DNA of 64,000 nucleotides from Polaribacter huanghezhanensis (GCF_030444335.1 NZ_CP128595.1:806001-870000); one strand, 5' to 3'. Positions 35,624 through 45,471 are shown, counted from the stretch's first letter. Notes: generated by a model from the letters alone, not told the origin. Program-made: numbers and translations.

Positions 35624-35631
35624 TAAATTTG
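35624..35631 (+). promoter_or_regulatory. -7 box TAAATTTG of pheS
   Basis: This is an exact TAnnTTTG match, 25 nt before the pheS ATG. A TTG at 35605-35607 lies 16 nt upstream, close to the usual spacing. Confidence 0.5.
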
Positions 35632-35656
35632 CAAACTACTTATTTTAAAAAATAAA

Positions 35657-36676
35657 ATGTTAGATAGAGTAAAAGAACTGATTGGTGATGTAAAAGCTTT
35701 TAAAGCAACTTCTAAGGAAGAGGTTGAGGCTTTCAGGATAAAATATTTAGGAAGCAAAGGTTTATTAAAAAATTTGTTTGCCGAGTTTAAAAATGTAGAT
35801 GCTGCCTTACGTAAAGATTTTGGACAAGCATTAAACACCTTGAAAAAATCTGCTGAAGAAAAAGTAGCTGAATTAAACGATAGCCTAGATAATTCTGCTG
35901 AAGAAAAAAACATTTATGGCGATTTATCTCGTCCTTCTGAACCAATAGAATTAGGTTCTCGTCATCCAATTTCGTTGGTGAAAAATCAAATTATTGACGT
36001 TTTTAACAGAATTGGTTTTACCGTCTCTGAAGGTCCAGAAATTGAAGACGATTGGCATAATTTTACTGCTTTAAACTTACCTGAATATCATCCGGCAAGA
36101 GACATGCAGGATACTTTTTTTATTGAACAAAACCCAGATATCTTATTAAGAACGCACACGTCTTCTGTGCAAGTTCGCTATATGGAAAATAATACACCAC
36201 CAATAAGAACCATTTCTCCGGGAAGAGTTTTTAGAAATGAAGATATTTCTGCCAGAGCGCATTGTATTTTTCATCAAGTAGAGGGTTTGTATATAGATAC
36301 TGATGTTTCATTTGCTGATTTAAAACAAACGCTTTTATACTTTACCAAAGAAATGTTTGGGAAGTCTAAAATTCGTTTACGTCCGTCTTATTTCCCGTTT
36401 ACCGAGCCAAGTGCAGAAGTAGATATTTATTGGGGATTAGAAACTGAAACTGATTACAGAATTACCAAAGGAACTGGTTGGTTAGAAATTATGGGTTGCG
36501 GAATGGTTGATCCAAACGTGCTTAAAAATGCTAATATTGATCCAACAAAATATTCTGGATATGCATTCGGAATGGGAATTGAGCGTATTGCTATGTTGTT
36601 GTATCAAATTCCGGATATTAGAATGTTTTACGAAAACGACAAACGTTTCTTAGAACAGTTTAAGTCGGTAATATAA
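35657..36676 (+). CDS. pheS: Phenylalanine--tRNA ligase alpha subunit
   Basis: This 339-residue class II synthetase alpha subunit has an N-terminal coiled coil (about 1-85), motif 2 region RTISPGRVFRNEDISARAHCIFHQVEG and motif 3 region GYAFGMGIERIAMLLY. It forms an alpha2beta2 enzyme with PheT, whose gene is not in this window. A 131-residue hypothetical gene follows 63 bp downstream. Confidence 0.97.
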   Translation: MLDRVKELIGDVKAFKATSKEEVEAFRIKYLGSKGLLKNLFAEFKNVDAALRKDFGQALNTLKKSAEEKVAELNDSLDNSAEEKNIYGDLSRPSEPIELGSRHPISLVKNQIIDVFNRIGFTVSEGPEIEDDWHNFTALNLPEYHPARDMQDTFFIEQNPDILLRTHTSSVQVRYMENNTPPIRTISPGRVFRNEDISARAHCIFHQVEGLYIDTDVSFADLKQTLLYFTKEMFGKSKIRLRPSYFPFTEPSAEVDIYWGLETETDYRITKGTGWLEIMGCGMVDPNVLKNANIDPTKYSGYAFGMGIERIAMLLYQIPDIRMFYENDKRFLEQFKSVI

Positions 36677-36739
36677 AAGGTAAAAGCTTAATGGTTAAAA
36701 GTACCTTAGCCTTTAACCTAAAACCCTTCGCCTCATAAA

Positions 36740-37135
36740 ATGAAAAAAGACATTACAATTCCAGAAGTTACCGGTATAGAAATTGCTGTTGTTTATGAAT
36801 ACAACGATCTTTATAAAACAGATGATTGGAACATTTACATCATCAACAAAAAAGACATTGGTTTAGAAATGGTTGTCATTGTTTCTCAAGGATTTAACGA
36901 AACAAAAACCACGTCTTTATTGCGTAAAAAGATTGATAAACTACCTGCAAATTCTTTTGCAAAAGTGGAGTTTATTCAACCAGAATTATTCAAGTTAAAC
37001 AATCGTTTTCAAGTTACTTTTTTTGAAGAAAATACTTTGCACGATAAAACTTTTGTCTTTGAAAAAGACACGGTTAAAGAAGGTGCTTTACGCATGATTC
37101 CTGAATTGAATAAACGGGGAATTTTAGCTGAGTAG
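36740..37135 (+). CDS. Hypothetical protein downstream of pheS
   Basis: This 131-residue soluble protein has no signal peptide and alternating hydrophobic strands (EIAVVYEYND, WNIYIINKKDIGLEMVVIVSQGF, RFQVTFFEENTLHDKTFVFEKD). It looks like a small alpha+beta domain. Automated annotations of such proteins sometimes copy the pheS name, but there is no synthetase motif. Function unknown; position after pheS may mean co-transcription. Confidence 0.75.
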   Translation: MKKDITIPEVTGIEIAVVYEYNDLYKTDDWNIYIINKKDIGLEMVVIVSQGFNETKTTSLLRKKIDKLPANSFAKVEFIQPELFKLNNRFQVTFFEENTLHDKTFVFEKDTVKEGALRMIPELNKRGILAE

Positions 37136-37268
37136 ATGATGTTCTCGATACATTTTTATTTCCACTTTGTTTCAATAAAAAACACTCGAACTGACAATAC
37201 AATAACAATTCGTTTTGATGAACACGTTGTCACTTTAAGTGATTTCTACTTTTTTAAAAAACCTAAAT

Positions 37269-37359
37269 GTCATTCCGAACGAAGAATGAGGAAAAATCTC
37301 ATTGAAATTATACTTCTTTAGATTTCTCAATCGCTAAAAAAAGCTCGTTTAGAAATGAT
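37269..37359. repeat. Dispersed intergenic repeat, GTCATTCCGAACGAAG type
   Basis: This copy of about 91 bp reads GTCATTCCGAACGAAG at the left and GAAATGAT at the right, with GATTTCTCAATCGCT in the middle. It is diverged from the element at 32419-32493 and lies between convergent genes. Confidence 0.7.
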
Positions 37360-37374
37360 ATTAGTCTGTAGAAA

Positions 37375-38850
37375 TTACCCTAAAAACCCAATAATTAAAT
37401 ACAATAAGGTTGTAATTACACCGCCAATTAACGCATACGGCATTTGTGTTTTTACATGATCTATATGATCACTCGCAGAAGCCATGGATGATATTATGGA
37501 CGTGTCTGAAATTGGTGAGCAATGGTCTCCAAAAATTCCACCTCCCAATGTTGCTGCAACAATAATTGTAACATCTGCTCCGTGAATGTTTGCCATCGGA
37601 ATTGAAATTGCCATCATAATTGCAAAAGTTCCCCAAGAAGTTCCTGTAGAAAACGCAATAAACGAACTAATTACAAAAACAACTGCCGGTAATAATTCTG
37701 GCGACAGCCATTCTTTGGTTGCATTGGCAACATAAACGCCCGTTTCTAATTCTTTACACGCATCGCCAATTGCAAAAGCCAACAACATTAACAACGCTAA
37801 TGGCATTAATTCGCTAATTCCTTTTAAAGTTAAATCTACCGCTTCTTTTGGTTTCATAATTCCTTGGATAAAATACATCACTATTGCTACCAACAAAGAA
37901 GTAATTACCGCGTACAAAACAGATGAAGAACCAGAACCATTTCCAATTGCTTGTGAAGCGTGATTTAAAAAAGATGTGGATGTTTTTACTGCGCCCCAAC
38001 CTGTGTATATCAAATTAATTGGCATCATAAAAACCATTACCGCTAACGGAACAATCATATTATATGCTTTTGCTTCGATTCCTTCTTTTGGCGGAAAAGA
38101 AGTTACTGCTTCAGAAACCATCGGTGTTGAACCCTCGTTCATCAATAAACCAGTTTCTTTGGTTCTTATTTCGGCTTTTTTCATGGCACCCCAATCTTTC
38201 TTTGTAAGAATGACAACGAACACAGTAATAATTGCGATTAACGGATAAAAATTATATTTAATGGAGCTCATCATCAAAGAAAAAGGCTTGTCAATTCCTT
38301 GTGTTAATAATAATCCCATAATAAACGCTCCCCAAGCATTAAACGGAATTAAAATGGATGATGGCGCCGAACTAGAATCGGCAATATATGCGAGTTTTTC
38401 TCTTGGAATTTTTAATTTATCAAAAATGGGTCTGTATAATGTTCCGACTGTTAATGAGCTAATACTTGTTTCTACAAACAATAATAATCCGGTTACCATT
38501 GCTAAAACCTGAACCATAACTCTGCTGTAACCAGCTTGTTTTTTTTCAACTTTTACAATCAATTTATTTAAAATATTGATAAATCCTTCTACACCTCTCG
38601 AAAATTGAATAAAAATCAACAATGCGCCAACCAATGCACTAAACATGATGGTTCTTGTGTTTCCTTCGGATTTAAAAACATTGACCAATCCTTCTATCAT
38701 TGCTAAGGTTCCATCCAAAGGATTCCAGCCTTTTATAATCAACCAAGAAAACCAAATTCCAAATATCAAAGCGATGTACACTTGTTTTGTTCTAAGAGCT
38801 AAAATAATTGCAACAATTGGTGGTACAACCGACAAGAAACCATAATCCAT
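37375..38850 (-). CDS. Na+/H+ antiporter NhaC family protein
   Basis: This 491-residue membrane protein has about 11-12 helices. The N-terminal pattern (LSVVPPIVAIILALRTKQVYIALIFGIW) and the conserved GDHCSPISDTSIISSMAS segment near the C-terminus identify the NhaC/YfkN-type antiporter family. Sodium or amino-acid-linked exchange is expected in a marine-type organism. It is a single gene. Confidence 0.88.
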   Translation of the reverse strand: MDYGFLSVVPPIVAIILALRTKQVYIALIFGIWFSWLIIKGWNPLDGTLAMIEGLVNVFKSEGNTRTIMFSALVGALLIFIQFSRGVEGFINILNKLIVKVEKKQAGYSRVMVQVLAMVTGLLLFVETSISSLTVGTLYRPIFDKLKIPREKLAYIADSSSAPSSILIPFNAWGAFIMGLLLTQGIDKPFSLMMSSIKYNFYPLIAIITVFVVILTKKDWGAMKKAEIRTKETGLLMNEGSTPMVSEAVTSFPPKEGIEAKAYNMIVPLAVMVFMMPINLIYTGWGAVKTSTSFLNHASQAIGNGSGSSSVLYAVITSLLVAIVMYFIQGIMKPKEAVDLTLKGISELMPLALLMLLAFAIGDACKELETGVYVANATKEWLSPELLPAVVFVISSFIAFSTGTSWGTFAIMMAISIPMANIHGADVTIIVAATLGGGIFGDHCSPISDTSIISSMASASDHIDHVKTQMPYALIGGVITTLLYLIIGFLG

Positions 38851-38948
38851 AAAAGAAAGTTTTTAATTTTTTTAAAGATACTAATTAAAACAAAATTTGA
38901 GTTCTTTTGAAGTTTATTCCTATTTTTATTCTCTAATTATAAACGAAC

Positions 38949-39491
38949 ATGTCCAAACTTTATACATCAATTACAAAAAGGCTTCAGCTTTTTATTGAAA
39001 AACAAAAAATGTTTTTTGTGGCAACAGCTCCAACAGATGGTAGAATAAATCTATCACCTAAAGGAATGGATTCTTTTAGAGTGGTAAATGAAAATAAAGT
39101 TTTGTGGTTAAGTGTTACTGGAAGCGGAAACGAAACTGCTGCGCATTTACTAGAAAACAATAGAATAACAATTGTATTTTGTGCTTTTGACGGCGCGCCA
39201 AATATTTTGCGCTTGTACGGAAAAGGGAAAGCAATTCATCCAAAAGATAAAGAGTGGAAAAACCTAGTTTCTTTATTTCCTAAAACTCCTGGAGCGCGTC
39301 AAATTTTTGAAATTGATGTTGAAAGCGCACAAACTTCTTGCGGAATGTCGATTCCGTTTTACGAATACAAAGGAGAACGAAACCAATTAAATGATTGGGC
39401 AGAAGAAATAGGTGAAGAAGGCATAGAAGACTATTGGAAAGAAAAAAATCAAATTAGTATTGATGGATTTCCTACAAAAATTTTAGATTAA
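38949..39491 (+). CDS. Pyridoxamine 5'-phosphate oxidase-like FMN-binding protein
   Basis: This is a 180-residue split-barrel protein. Its N-terminal half (QKMFFVATAPTDGRINLSPKGMDSFRVVNENKVLWLSVTGSGNETAAHLLENNRITIVFCAFDG) has the FMN-binding pattern of the PPOX family. Real PdxH residues are not evident, so this is a general flavin- or F420-type reductase or binding protein. Its stop overlaps the MFS gene's stop by 4 bp tail-to-tail. Confidence 0.82.
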   Translation: MSKLYTSITKRLQLFIEKQKMFFVATAPTDGRINLSPKGMDSFRVVNENKVLWLSVTGSGNETAAHLLENNRITIVFCAFDGAPNILRLYGKGKAIHPKDKEWKNLVSLFPKTPGARQIFEIDVESAQTSCGMSIPFYEYKGERNQLNDWAEEIGEEGIEDYWKEKNQISIDGFPTKILD

Positions 39492-40765
39492 CTCTCTTCA
39501 TTTTCATGCGCTTCTAAATCTTTAGTCAAGTCTAATTTTCTTAACGTAGGATTCACAAAACCTGTTGTTGCCACAGTAATTAAAGTCATTGTTCCCCCAA
39601 AAACAACAGCAGTAACGGTTCCCATAATTTTGGCTGTTAATCCACTTTCAAAAGCACCCAATTCATTAGAAGAACCAACAAACATTGAGTTTACAGAAGC
39701 CACTCTTCCTCTCATATTATCAGGCGTTTTTAATTGTAAAATTGTTTGACGAATGACCATTGAAATTCCGTCTGTTACACCACTAAAGAACAACGCGACG
39801 ATTGAAACCCAAAAAATAGAAGACAATCCGAAGACAATAATACAAAGACCAAAACCAAAAATTGCTGCTAATAATTTCATTCCTGCATTTTTACTGATCG
39901 GAATATACGCAGTTACCAACATGGTTAAAAAAGCACCAATTGCTGGAGCTGCTCGCAAAGCGCCAAATCCTTCGGGGCCAACTTTTAAAATATCTTGTGC
40001 ATACACTGGTAATAATGCAATAGCGCCGCCAAAAAGAACCGAAATCATGTCTAAAGTGATGGCTCCTAAAATTGCTTTTGTTTTATATACAAATTGAATT
40101 CCTTCTTTTAAACTTTGGAAAATAGGTTCGCCAATTTTTGGGTTTAAGATTGGTTTTCTTTTGATTAAAAACACCAAAAAAAACGAGAGTAAAACTAGCG
40201 AAAATACAATGCATAAAGACCAGTGTACACCAATCCAAGCAATTGTAAATCCAGCAAAAGCGGGTCCTAAAACCGACGCCATTTGCCAAGTAGAACTACT
40301 CCAAGTTGCAGCGTTTGGATACAATTTTTTAGGAACGATTAACGCGATTAAAGAAAAAATTGTTGGTCCGAAAAAAGAACGTAAAAATCCACCAAAAAAC
40401 ACCAAAGCATAAATGGAAAACAAAATGGTTTGTTGCGACCAACCTTCTACAAAACTTGGTAAGGTTAAGAAAAACAACCCTAAGCTAATCAACGAAAAAG
40501 CAGCAGTACAAATTGCTAGTAAATTTCGTTTTTCTTTTTGATCTACAATATGACCTGCAAAAAGTGCCATAGAAACTGCTGGAATTACTTCCATCAATCC
40601 AATAATTCCTAAAGACAAAGGGTTTTTTGTTATGCTATACACCTCCCATTCAATAATAATAAATTGCATAGACCACCCAAAGACTAAAGCAAATCGAACC
40701 AATAAAAAAATATTGAATTCTTTTATCCGCAAAGCAGCATAAGGATCTTTTTTTGTTTTTTGCAC
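39488..40765 (-). CDS. MFS transporter
   Basis: This 425-residue carrier has 12 hydrophobic segments. The early pattern (FALVFGWSMQFIIIEWEVYSITKNPLSLGIIGLMEVIPAVSMALFAGHIVDQKEKR) is that of the Enterobactin-exporter/MFS_3 branch. The substrate is unknown. It starts 4 bp after the stop of the ACT-type gene on the same strand. Confidence 0.9.
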   Translation of the reverse strand: MQKTKKDPYAALRIKEFNIFLLVRFALVFGWSMQFIIIEWEVYSITKNPLSLGIIGLMEVIPAVSMALFAGHIVDQKEKRNLLAICTAAFSLISLGLFFLTLPSFVEGWSQQTILFSIYALVFFGGFLRSFFGPTIFSLIALIVPKKLYPNAATWSSSTWQMASVLGPAFAGFTIAWIGVHWSLCIVFSLVLLSFFLVFLIKRKPILNPKIGEPIFQSLKEGIQFVYKTKAILGAITLDMISVLFGGAIALLPVYAQDILKVGPEGFGALRAAPAIGAFLTMLVTAYIPISKNAGMKLLAAIFGFGLCIIVFGLSSIFWVSIVALFFSGVTDGISMVIRQTILQLKTPDNMRGRVASVNSMFVGSSNELGAFESGLTAKIMGTVTAVVFGGTMTLITVATTGFVNPTLRKLDLTKDLEAHENEES

Positions 40766-40769
40766 AGCT

Positions 40770-41429
40770 TTAGTTTAGCTTTAAATCCATTAAAATAGCA
40801 AAGGTTTCATTTACATCTTTTTCCTTAACAACAATCGTCATTTCGTGTGTTGTAGAAATAATTTCTTGTAACGGAATGTTTGCCCAAGCCAGTTGCTTTA
40901 ATATAAAATAATAAACGCCAGATTGATCTAAATTATCTTTTGGTAACTTAATCGTTATAGAAGCTAAGTTTAACACATTATGAATTAAGGTTTCTTTATT
41001 AAAAATGTCTTCTACATATTTTTGTAAGTTTTTGCTTATTACAATATTGCTTTCGAAAATTCCTTGAGAAACCGTTAAAAAATAGTCGTTATTATCAGAA
41101 GCTTTGCTTAATAATTTTGCAATTTCTTTTAGTAAAGAAGGTGTGTTTTTAAAGGTAAAATCACACAAATCAGAACGAACAATAAAATCTCCTAAATTAG
41201 CAGCGAGCTTTTTTATATTCTTTCTAATTCGCAATTCATTTGCTGGAGATAAACGGTTTATCGCCATCATTACAGCGCCAATTTTTATTTCTTTTTTTAA
41301 TAATTCTGAAACTTCTGGTAAAATAACTCTTGCTAAAGACGAAACATTGATTAATTTTTCGTTCAACGCTTCTTCTATAAAAGGTGTTTTTCGGATGGTG
41401 CTTTCTACAGCTTCTTGAATGGTTTTCAT
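40770..41429 (-). CDS. Stand-alone ACT-domain-like protein next to aspartate kinase
   Basis: This 219-residue protein has no membrane segment or signal. The N-terminal half is helical and basic (about 1-90). The C-terminal part (about 150-219) reads like an ACT-type regulatory domain (LASITIKLP, SGVYYFILKQLAWANIPLQEIISTTHEMTIVVKEKDVNETFAIL) and recalls the regulatory end of aspartate kinases. It has no kinase motif. Divergent position, 90 bp from lysC, suggests it could control the kinase gene or enzyme. That is an inference. Confidence 0.7.
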   Translation of the reverse strand: MKTIQEAVESTIRKTPFIEEALNEKLINVSSLARVILPEVSELLKKEIKIGAVMMAINRLSPANELRIRKNIKKLAANLGDFIVRSDLCDFTFKNTPSLLKEIAKLLSKASDNNDYFLTVSQGIFESNIVISKNLQKYVEDIFNKETLIHNVLNLASITIKLPKDNLDQSGVYYFILKQLAWANIPLQEIISTTHEMTIVVKEKDVNETFAILMDLKLN

Positions 41430-41519
41430 TTCTGTTTAATTTTAAACACAGTGTTGTAATATGTAAAAATATTAAATAAAATTGTTACTGATTGTGTTTC
41501 GTTGTTTTTTTGTGCAAAA

Positions 41520-42881
41520 ATGAATAAAATGCTTGTTTTAAAATTTGGTGGAACTTCTGTTGGAAATGCAGAAAACATAAAAAAAGTTGTTGAAATTATT
41601 ACAACGAGTGCGTCTCAAAAAATTGTTGTTTTGTCTGCAGTTTCTGGCACCACAAACTCTTTGTTAGCAATCTCAAAAACAATTCAAAAGAAGCAATTAA
41701 AACAAACTTTAGAATTGATACAACTCTTAGAAAACGAATATCAAATTTTAATAAATGAACTATTTGTTACGAATCAATACAAAGACAAAGCGCTTTCGTT
41801 TGTATTCGAAAAATTTAATTTTCTTAGAAGTTTAACAGGCACTGATTTAAATTTAGAAAACACAATCGTTGCGCAAGGAGAAATCTTATCTACCCATTTA
41901 GTTTCGTTATATTTAAAGGAATCTAACATTTCTTCGACGTTAATTTCTGCGCTCGATTTTATGGAAGTTAAGAAGAATAATGAACCAAACATTTCAAAAA
42001 TAAAAGAACAATTAACAGCAATACTGAATCAAAAGTCAACAGAAAACCTTTGGATTACTCAAGGTTTTATCTGTAAAAATGACGCAGGAGAAATTTCAAA
42101 TTTACAACGTGGTGGAAGTGATTATACAGCGTCGTTAATTGGCGCAGCTGTTTATGCGGATGAAATTCAGATTTGGACAGATATTGACGGAATGCACAAT
42201 AACGATCCGCGATTTGTAGAAAACACCTTTTCTTTAGAAGAAATTTCTTTTGATGAAGCTGCTGAATTGGCTTATTTTGGTGCAAAAATTTTACATCCGC
42301 AGAGTTTAATTCCTGCAAAAGAGAACAATATTAATGTGTTGTTAAAAAACACGTTTAGTCCGCTTTCTAAAGGAACCATTATTAAAAATAAAACAGCAAA
42401 TAACGGGTTTACAGCCATTGCTGCTAAAGACGGAATTACAGCAATTAAAATAAAATCGTACCGCATGTTAATGGCTTATGGTTTCTTAAAAAAAGTTTTT
42501 GAGGTTTTTGAAAATAACAAAACACCAATTGACATGATTACAACATCTGAAGTTGCAATTTCTTTAACTGTCGATGATATTTCTTATCTTTCAGGAATAA
42601 TTTCAGAATTAGAGCCATTTGGTAAAATAAATGTAGATTCTGATTTAAGTATTATTTGTGTTGCTGGTGATTTTTCCCAGAAAAAAGAAGGAATTAGTAC
42701 GTTGGTTTTTAATGCGTTAAAAAATATTCCTGTTAGAATGATTTCTTACGGAGGAAGTGATTATAACATTTCCCTTTTGGTAAAAACAACTGATAAAATA
42801 GCAGCATTAAATTCGTTAAATAACGAATTGTTTAAAGAAAAATATTTGTTGTCGGAAGCAATTGAGACGTTTGAATGCTAA
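41520..42881 (+). CDS. lysC: Aspartate kinase
   Basis: This 453-residue monofunctional enzyme phosphorylates aspartate, the first step to lysine, threonine and methionine. It has VLKFGGTSVGNAENI near the start, the active-site GGSDYTASLIGA, and C-terminal tandem ACT domains (about 300-450), which usually bind the end product. ATGs at 41502, 41520 and 41529 are all in frame. I prefer 41520 because the extra MFFCAK is not part of the family start. No lysine riboswitch was seen upstream. Confidence 0.93.
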   Translation: MNKMLVLKFGGTSVGNAENIKKVVEIITTSASQKIVVLSAVSGTTNSLLAISKTIQKKQLKQTLELIQLLENEYQILINELFVTNQYKDKALSFVFEKFNFLRSLTGTDLNLENTIVAQGEILSTHLVSLYLKESNISSTLISALDFMEVKKNNEPNISKIKEQLTAILNQKSTENLWITQGFICKNDAGEISNLQRGGSDYTASLIGAAVYADEIQIWTDIDGMHNNDPRFVENTFSLEEISFDEAAELAYFGAKILHPQSLIPAKENNINVLLKNTFSPLSKGTIIKNKTANNGFTAIAAKDGITAIKIKSYRMLMAYGFLKKVFEVFENNKTPIDMITTSEVAISLTVDDISYLSGIISELEPFGKINVDSDLSIICVAGDFSQKKEGISTLVFNALKNIPVRMISYGGSDYNISLLVKTTDKIAALNSLNNELFKEKYLLSEAIETFEC

Positions 42882-42927
42882 ATTAAAAAAGTAAATTTTT
42901 TATTCAGTTATTAAATGTAACAAACAA

Positions 42928-43923
42928 CTAATTCAACTTATGCGTTAGTTTTTCAAACTGATCTTTTGCTTCTTTTCCGTTGTATAAAACATTATAAACG
43001 GCGTCAATAATTGGTGTTTTTGCGCCATTCTTTTGGTTGATTTCAAAAGCACTTTTTGTCGCGTAATATCCTTCAGCAACCATACTCATTTCCATTTGTG
43101 CAGATTTTACGGTATAGCCTTTTCCTATCATGTTTCCAAACATTCTGTTTCTACTAAAAGTAGAATACCCTGTTACTAATAAATCTCCTAAATAAGCAGA
43201 GTTATTAATGTTTCGCTTCATTTTATGAACCTTTTTAATAAAGCGTTTCATTTCTCTAATTGCATTGCTCATTAACACGGATTGAAAATTATCTCCATAC
43301 CCTAAACCATGCGCAATTCCGGCAGCAATCGCATAAATATTTTTTAACATTGCCGCGTATTCAGTTCCGATAATATCATCAGAAATCTTTGTTTTTATAT
43401 AACTGCTTTCTATAAACTTACTTAACATGATGGCTTTTTCTTGATCTAAACACGCCAATGTTAAGTACGATAAACGTTCCATTGCAACCTCTTCTGCATG
43501 ACAAGGACCGGTAATTACTCCAATATTTTCTAAAGGAATGTTATAGGTTTTATGAAAGTGTTCACCAATAATTAATCCTGTTTCTGGTACAATTCCTTTA
43601 ATTGCAGAAAATATCGTTTTCCCCTCTAAAGATGCGGTAATTTTTTCTAGTTCAGATTTTAAAAAAGCAGACGGAATTACAAATATTAAAACATCATAAT
43701 TACTTACAAAATAATTTATATCGTTAGATATGTCTAATTTCTCTGGTATTAGTTCAGCAGAACTTAGATAATTTGGATTATTATGGAATTTCTTAATGTG
43801 TTCAATTGCAGAAACATTGCGCATATACCAACCAACATTTTCTAAATTTTCGGTTAGCATTTTAACAATTGCTGTTGCCCAACTTCCACCGCCAAAAACT
43901 GCTATTTTAGGATTTGAATTCAT
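42928..43923 (-). CDS. gpsA: Glycerol-3-phosphate dehydrogenase [NAD(P)+]
   Basis: This 331-residue enzyme makes sn-glycerol 3-phosphate from dihydroxyacetone phosphate for phospholipid synthesis. The Rossmann motif FGGGSWATA lies near residues 8-16. The catalytic-region Lys is in the SAIKGIVP segment, with the TGPCHAEEV motif and the KNIYAIAAGIAHGL loop. The start at 43923 (MNSNPKIAVFGGG) is preferred over one 8 codons upstream. It diverges from the flippase gene. Confidence 0.95.
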   Translation of the reverse strand: MNSNPKIAVFGGGSWATAIVKMLTENLENVGWYMRNVSAIEHIKKFHNNPNYLSSAELIPEKLDISNDINYFVSNYDVLIFVIPSAFLKSELEKITASLEGKTIFSAIKGIVPETGLIIGEHFHKTYNIPLENIGVITGPCHAEEVAMERLSYLTLACLDQEKAIMLSKFIESSYIKTKISDDIIGTEYAAMLKNIYAIAAGIAHGLGYGDNFQSVLMSNAIREMKRFIKKVHKMKRNINNSAYLGDLLVTGYSTFSRNRMFGNMIGKGYTVKSAQMEMSMVAEGYYATKSAFEINQKNGAKTPIIDAVYNVLYNGKEAKDQFEKLTHKLN

Positions 43924-43992
43924 ATTTACATTAATTATAGTGGTCAAATGTAATAAAACAAAGTTCTATCGCACAAACCTTGCGTTAATTAT

Positions 43993-44000
43993 TATATTTG
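43993..44000 (+). promoter_or_regulatory. -7 box TATATTTG of the flippase-dut operon
   Basis: This is an exact TAnnTTTG match, 16 nt before the TTG start at 44017. Confidence 0.45.
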
Positions 44001-44016
44001 TACAAGACTTTTTCTT

Positions 44017-45471
44017 TTGAGTAATTTAAAACGATTTTTTAAAGACACCATAATTTATGGTATTGCGGCTGTTTTGCCAAGAGCTATAAATATCTTTTTG
44101 GTAAAACTACACACTTCAACTTTAGAAGCTGATAAATACGCAGTAAACACAGATTATTACGTCTATGCAGCTTATTTTAACGCGTTACTTACATACGGAA
44201 TGGAAACGGCCTTTTTTCGTTTTTTTTCGAAAGAAAAAGAGAAAGGGAAAATCGTTTCTACTTCTTTTATTAGTTTATTGGTAACAAGTTTGTTGTTTTT
44301 GATTGCAATGTTGTTTTTTAGTGCTACAATTTCAGATTTCTTCGGATTTAAAAATCCGTTGTTTTTTAAATTATTAGTTTGGACCATTACCTTAGATACC
44401 TTTGTTGTAGTTCCGTACGCATATTTACGTGTTGCAAACAAACCGATGCGTTTTACCATTTATAAGATCTTAAATATTTTAATTTTTGCACTGTTAAATG
44501 TGTTCTTTTTATGGTTTGTTCCGTATGCGATAAAACATCAAATTAGTTTGCCAAGTTTTATCGTAGAATATTACCATTCGTACCCAAAAGTGATGCATAT
44601 TTTTGTTGCAGGAACCGTTGCCAGTGCCACCACATTTTTACTCTTATTTCCGATTGTTTTTAAGTTTAAAATCGATTTTGATTTTCAGCTTTTAAAGAAA
44701 ATGTTACGGTACAGTTTACCTATAATGGTAGGAAGTTTGGCTTTTGTGACCAATGAAAATTTAGACAAACTTTTACTGGGAGATTTGATAGGAAAAGAGC
44801 AAATGGGAATTTACGCTGCCTGTTATAAGTTAGGCGTTTTTATGACGCTTTATATTATGGCTTTTCGTTTGGGCGCAGAACCCTTTTTCTTTAATCACGC
44901 CGATAAAAATAATGCCAAAGAAACCTATGCTAAAATACTTACTTGGTTTACCATTTTAGGTGCATTATTTATGTTAATCGTTGTGGTTTTTATTGATATT
45001 TTTGCAGCTGTTTTATTAGGAAAACCAGAGTATTTTGAAGCTTTACAAATTGTACCAATCATCTTATTAGCAAATTTATTTTTAGGAATTTACAACAACT
45101 TATCTATTTGGTACAAACTAACTGATAAAACAAAATACGGAATGTATTTTTCGGTTTTAGGAGCAATGATTACCATTGTATTTAACATGTTGATGATTCC
45201 TAAAATTGGATTTATGGCTTCTGCTTGGGCAACCTTAATTACTTACGGATGTATGATGATTGTTTCTTATTTTATTGGAAAAAAACATTATCCCGTTCCT
45301 TATCAATTAAAAAAAGTTGGATGCTATGTGTTTTTTGCAACCGCATTATGCGGAGTTTCTTTTAGTTTATTTAGAGAAAATAGTTGGTTTTCAATTTCAG
45401 CAATTTTTAGTTACTTTGGACTTGTCTTTTTGATGGAAAAACCAACCATAAAACAATTTTTGAAACGCTAA
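44017..45471 (+). CDS. Oligosaccharide flippase family protein (Wzx/MATE-like)
   Basis: This 484-residue membrane protein has about 12-14 helices and the polysaccharide_synt fold (YGIAAVLPRAINIFLVKLHTSTL near the start; AACYKLGVFMTLYIMAFRLGAEPFFF in the middle). It likely flips lipid-linked glycans. The start codon is TTG (44017), which fits the short distance to the -7 box. dut follows after 3 bp, so one operon with dut and the PspC-like gene is likely. Confidence 0.88.
   Translation: MSNLKRFFKDTIIYGIAAVLPRAINIFLVKLHTSTLEADKYAVNTDYYVYAAYFNALLTYGMETAFFRFFSKEKEKGKIVSTSFISLLVTSLLFLIAMLFFSATISDFFGFKNPLFFKLLVWTITLDTFVVVPYAYLRVANKPMRFTIYKILNILIFALLNVFFLWFVPYAIKHQISLPSFIVEYYHSYPKVMHIFVAGTVASATTFLLLFPIVFKFKIDFDFQLLKKMLRYSLPIMVGSLAFVTNENLDKLLLGDLIGKEQMGIYAACYKLGVFMTLYIMAFRLGAEPFFFNHADKNNAKETYAKILTWFTILGALFMLIVVVFIDIFAAVLLGKPEYFEALQIVPIILLANLFLGIYNNLSIWYKLTDKTKYGMYFSVLGAMITIVFNMLMIPKIGFMASAWATLITYGCMMIVSYFIGKKHYPVPYQLKKVGCYVFFATALCGVSFSLFRENSWFSISAIFSYFGLVFLMEKPTIKQFLKR

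Noticed and set aside
36740..37135. Second phenylalanyl-tRNA synthetase fragment
   Set aside because: No class II motifs; the name would come only from the neighbour.
37136..37321. Plus-strand reading frame of 61 codons
   Set aside because: It runs into the GTCATTCC-type repeat and has no signal, motif or start context; it looks like repeat sequence.
41430..41519. Lysine riboswitch upstream of lysC
   Set aside because: Only 90 bp of AT-rich DNA with no paired-stem pattern of that class.
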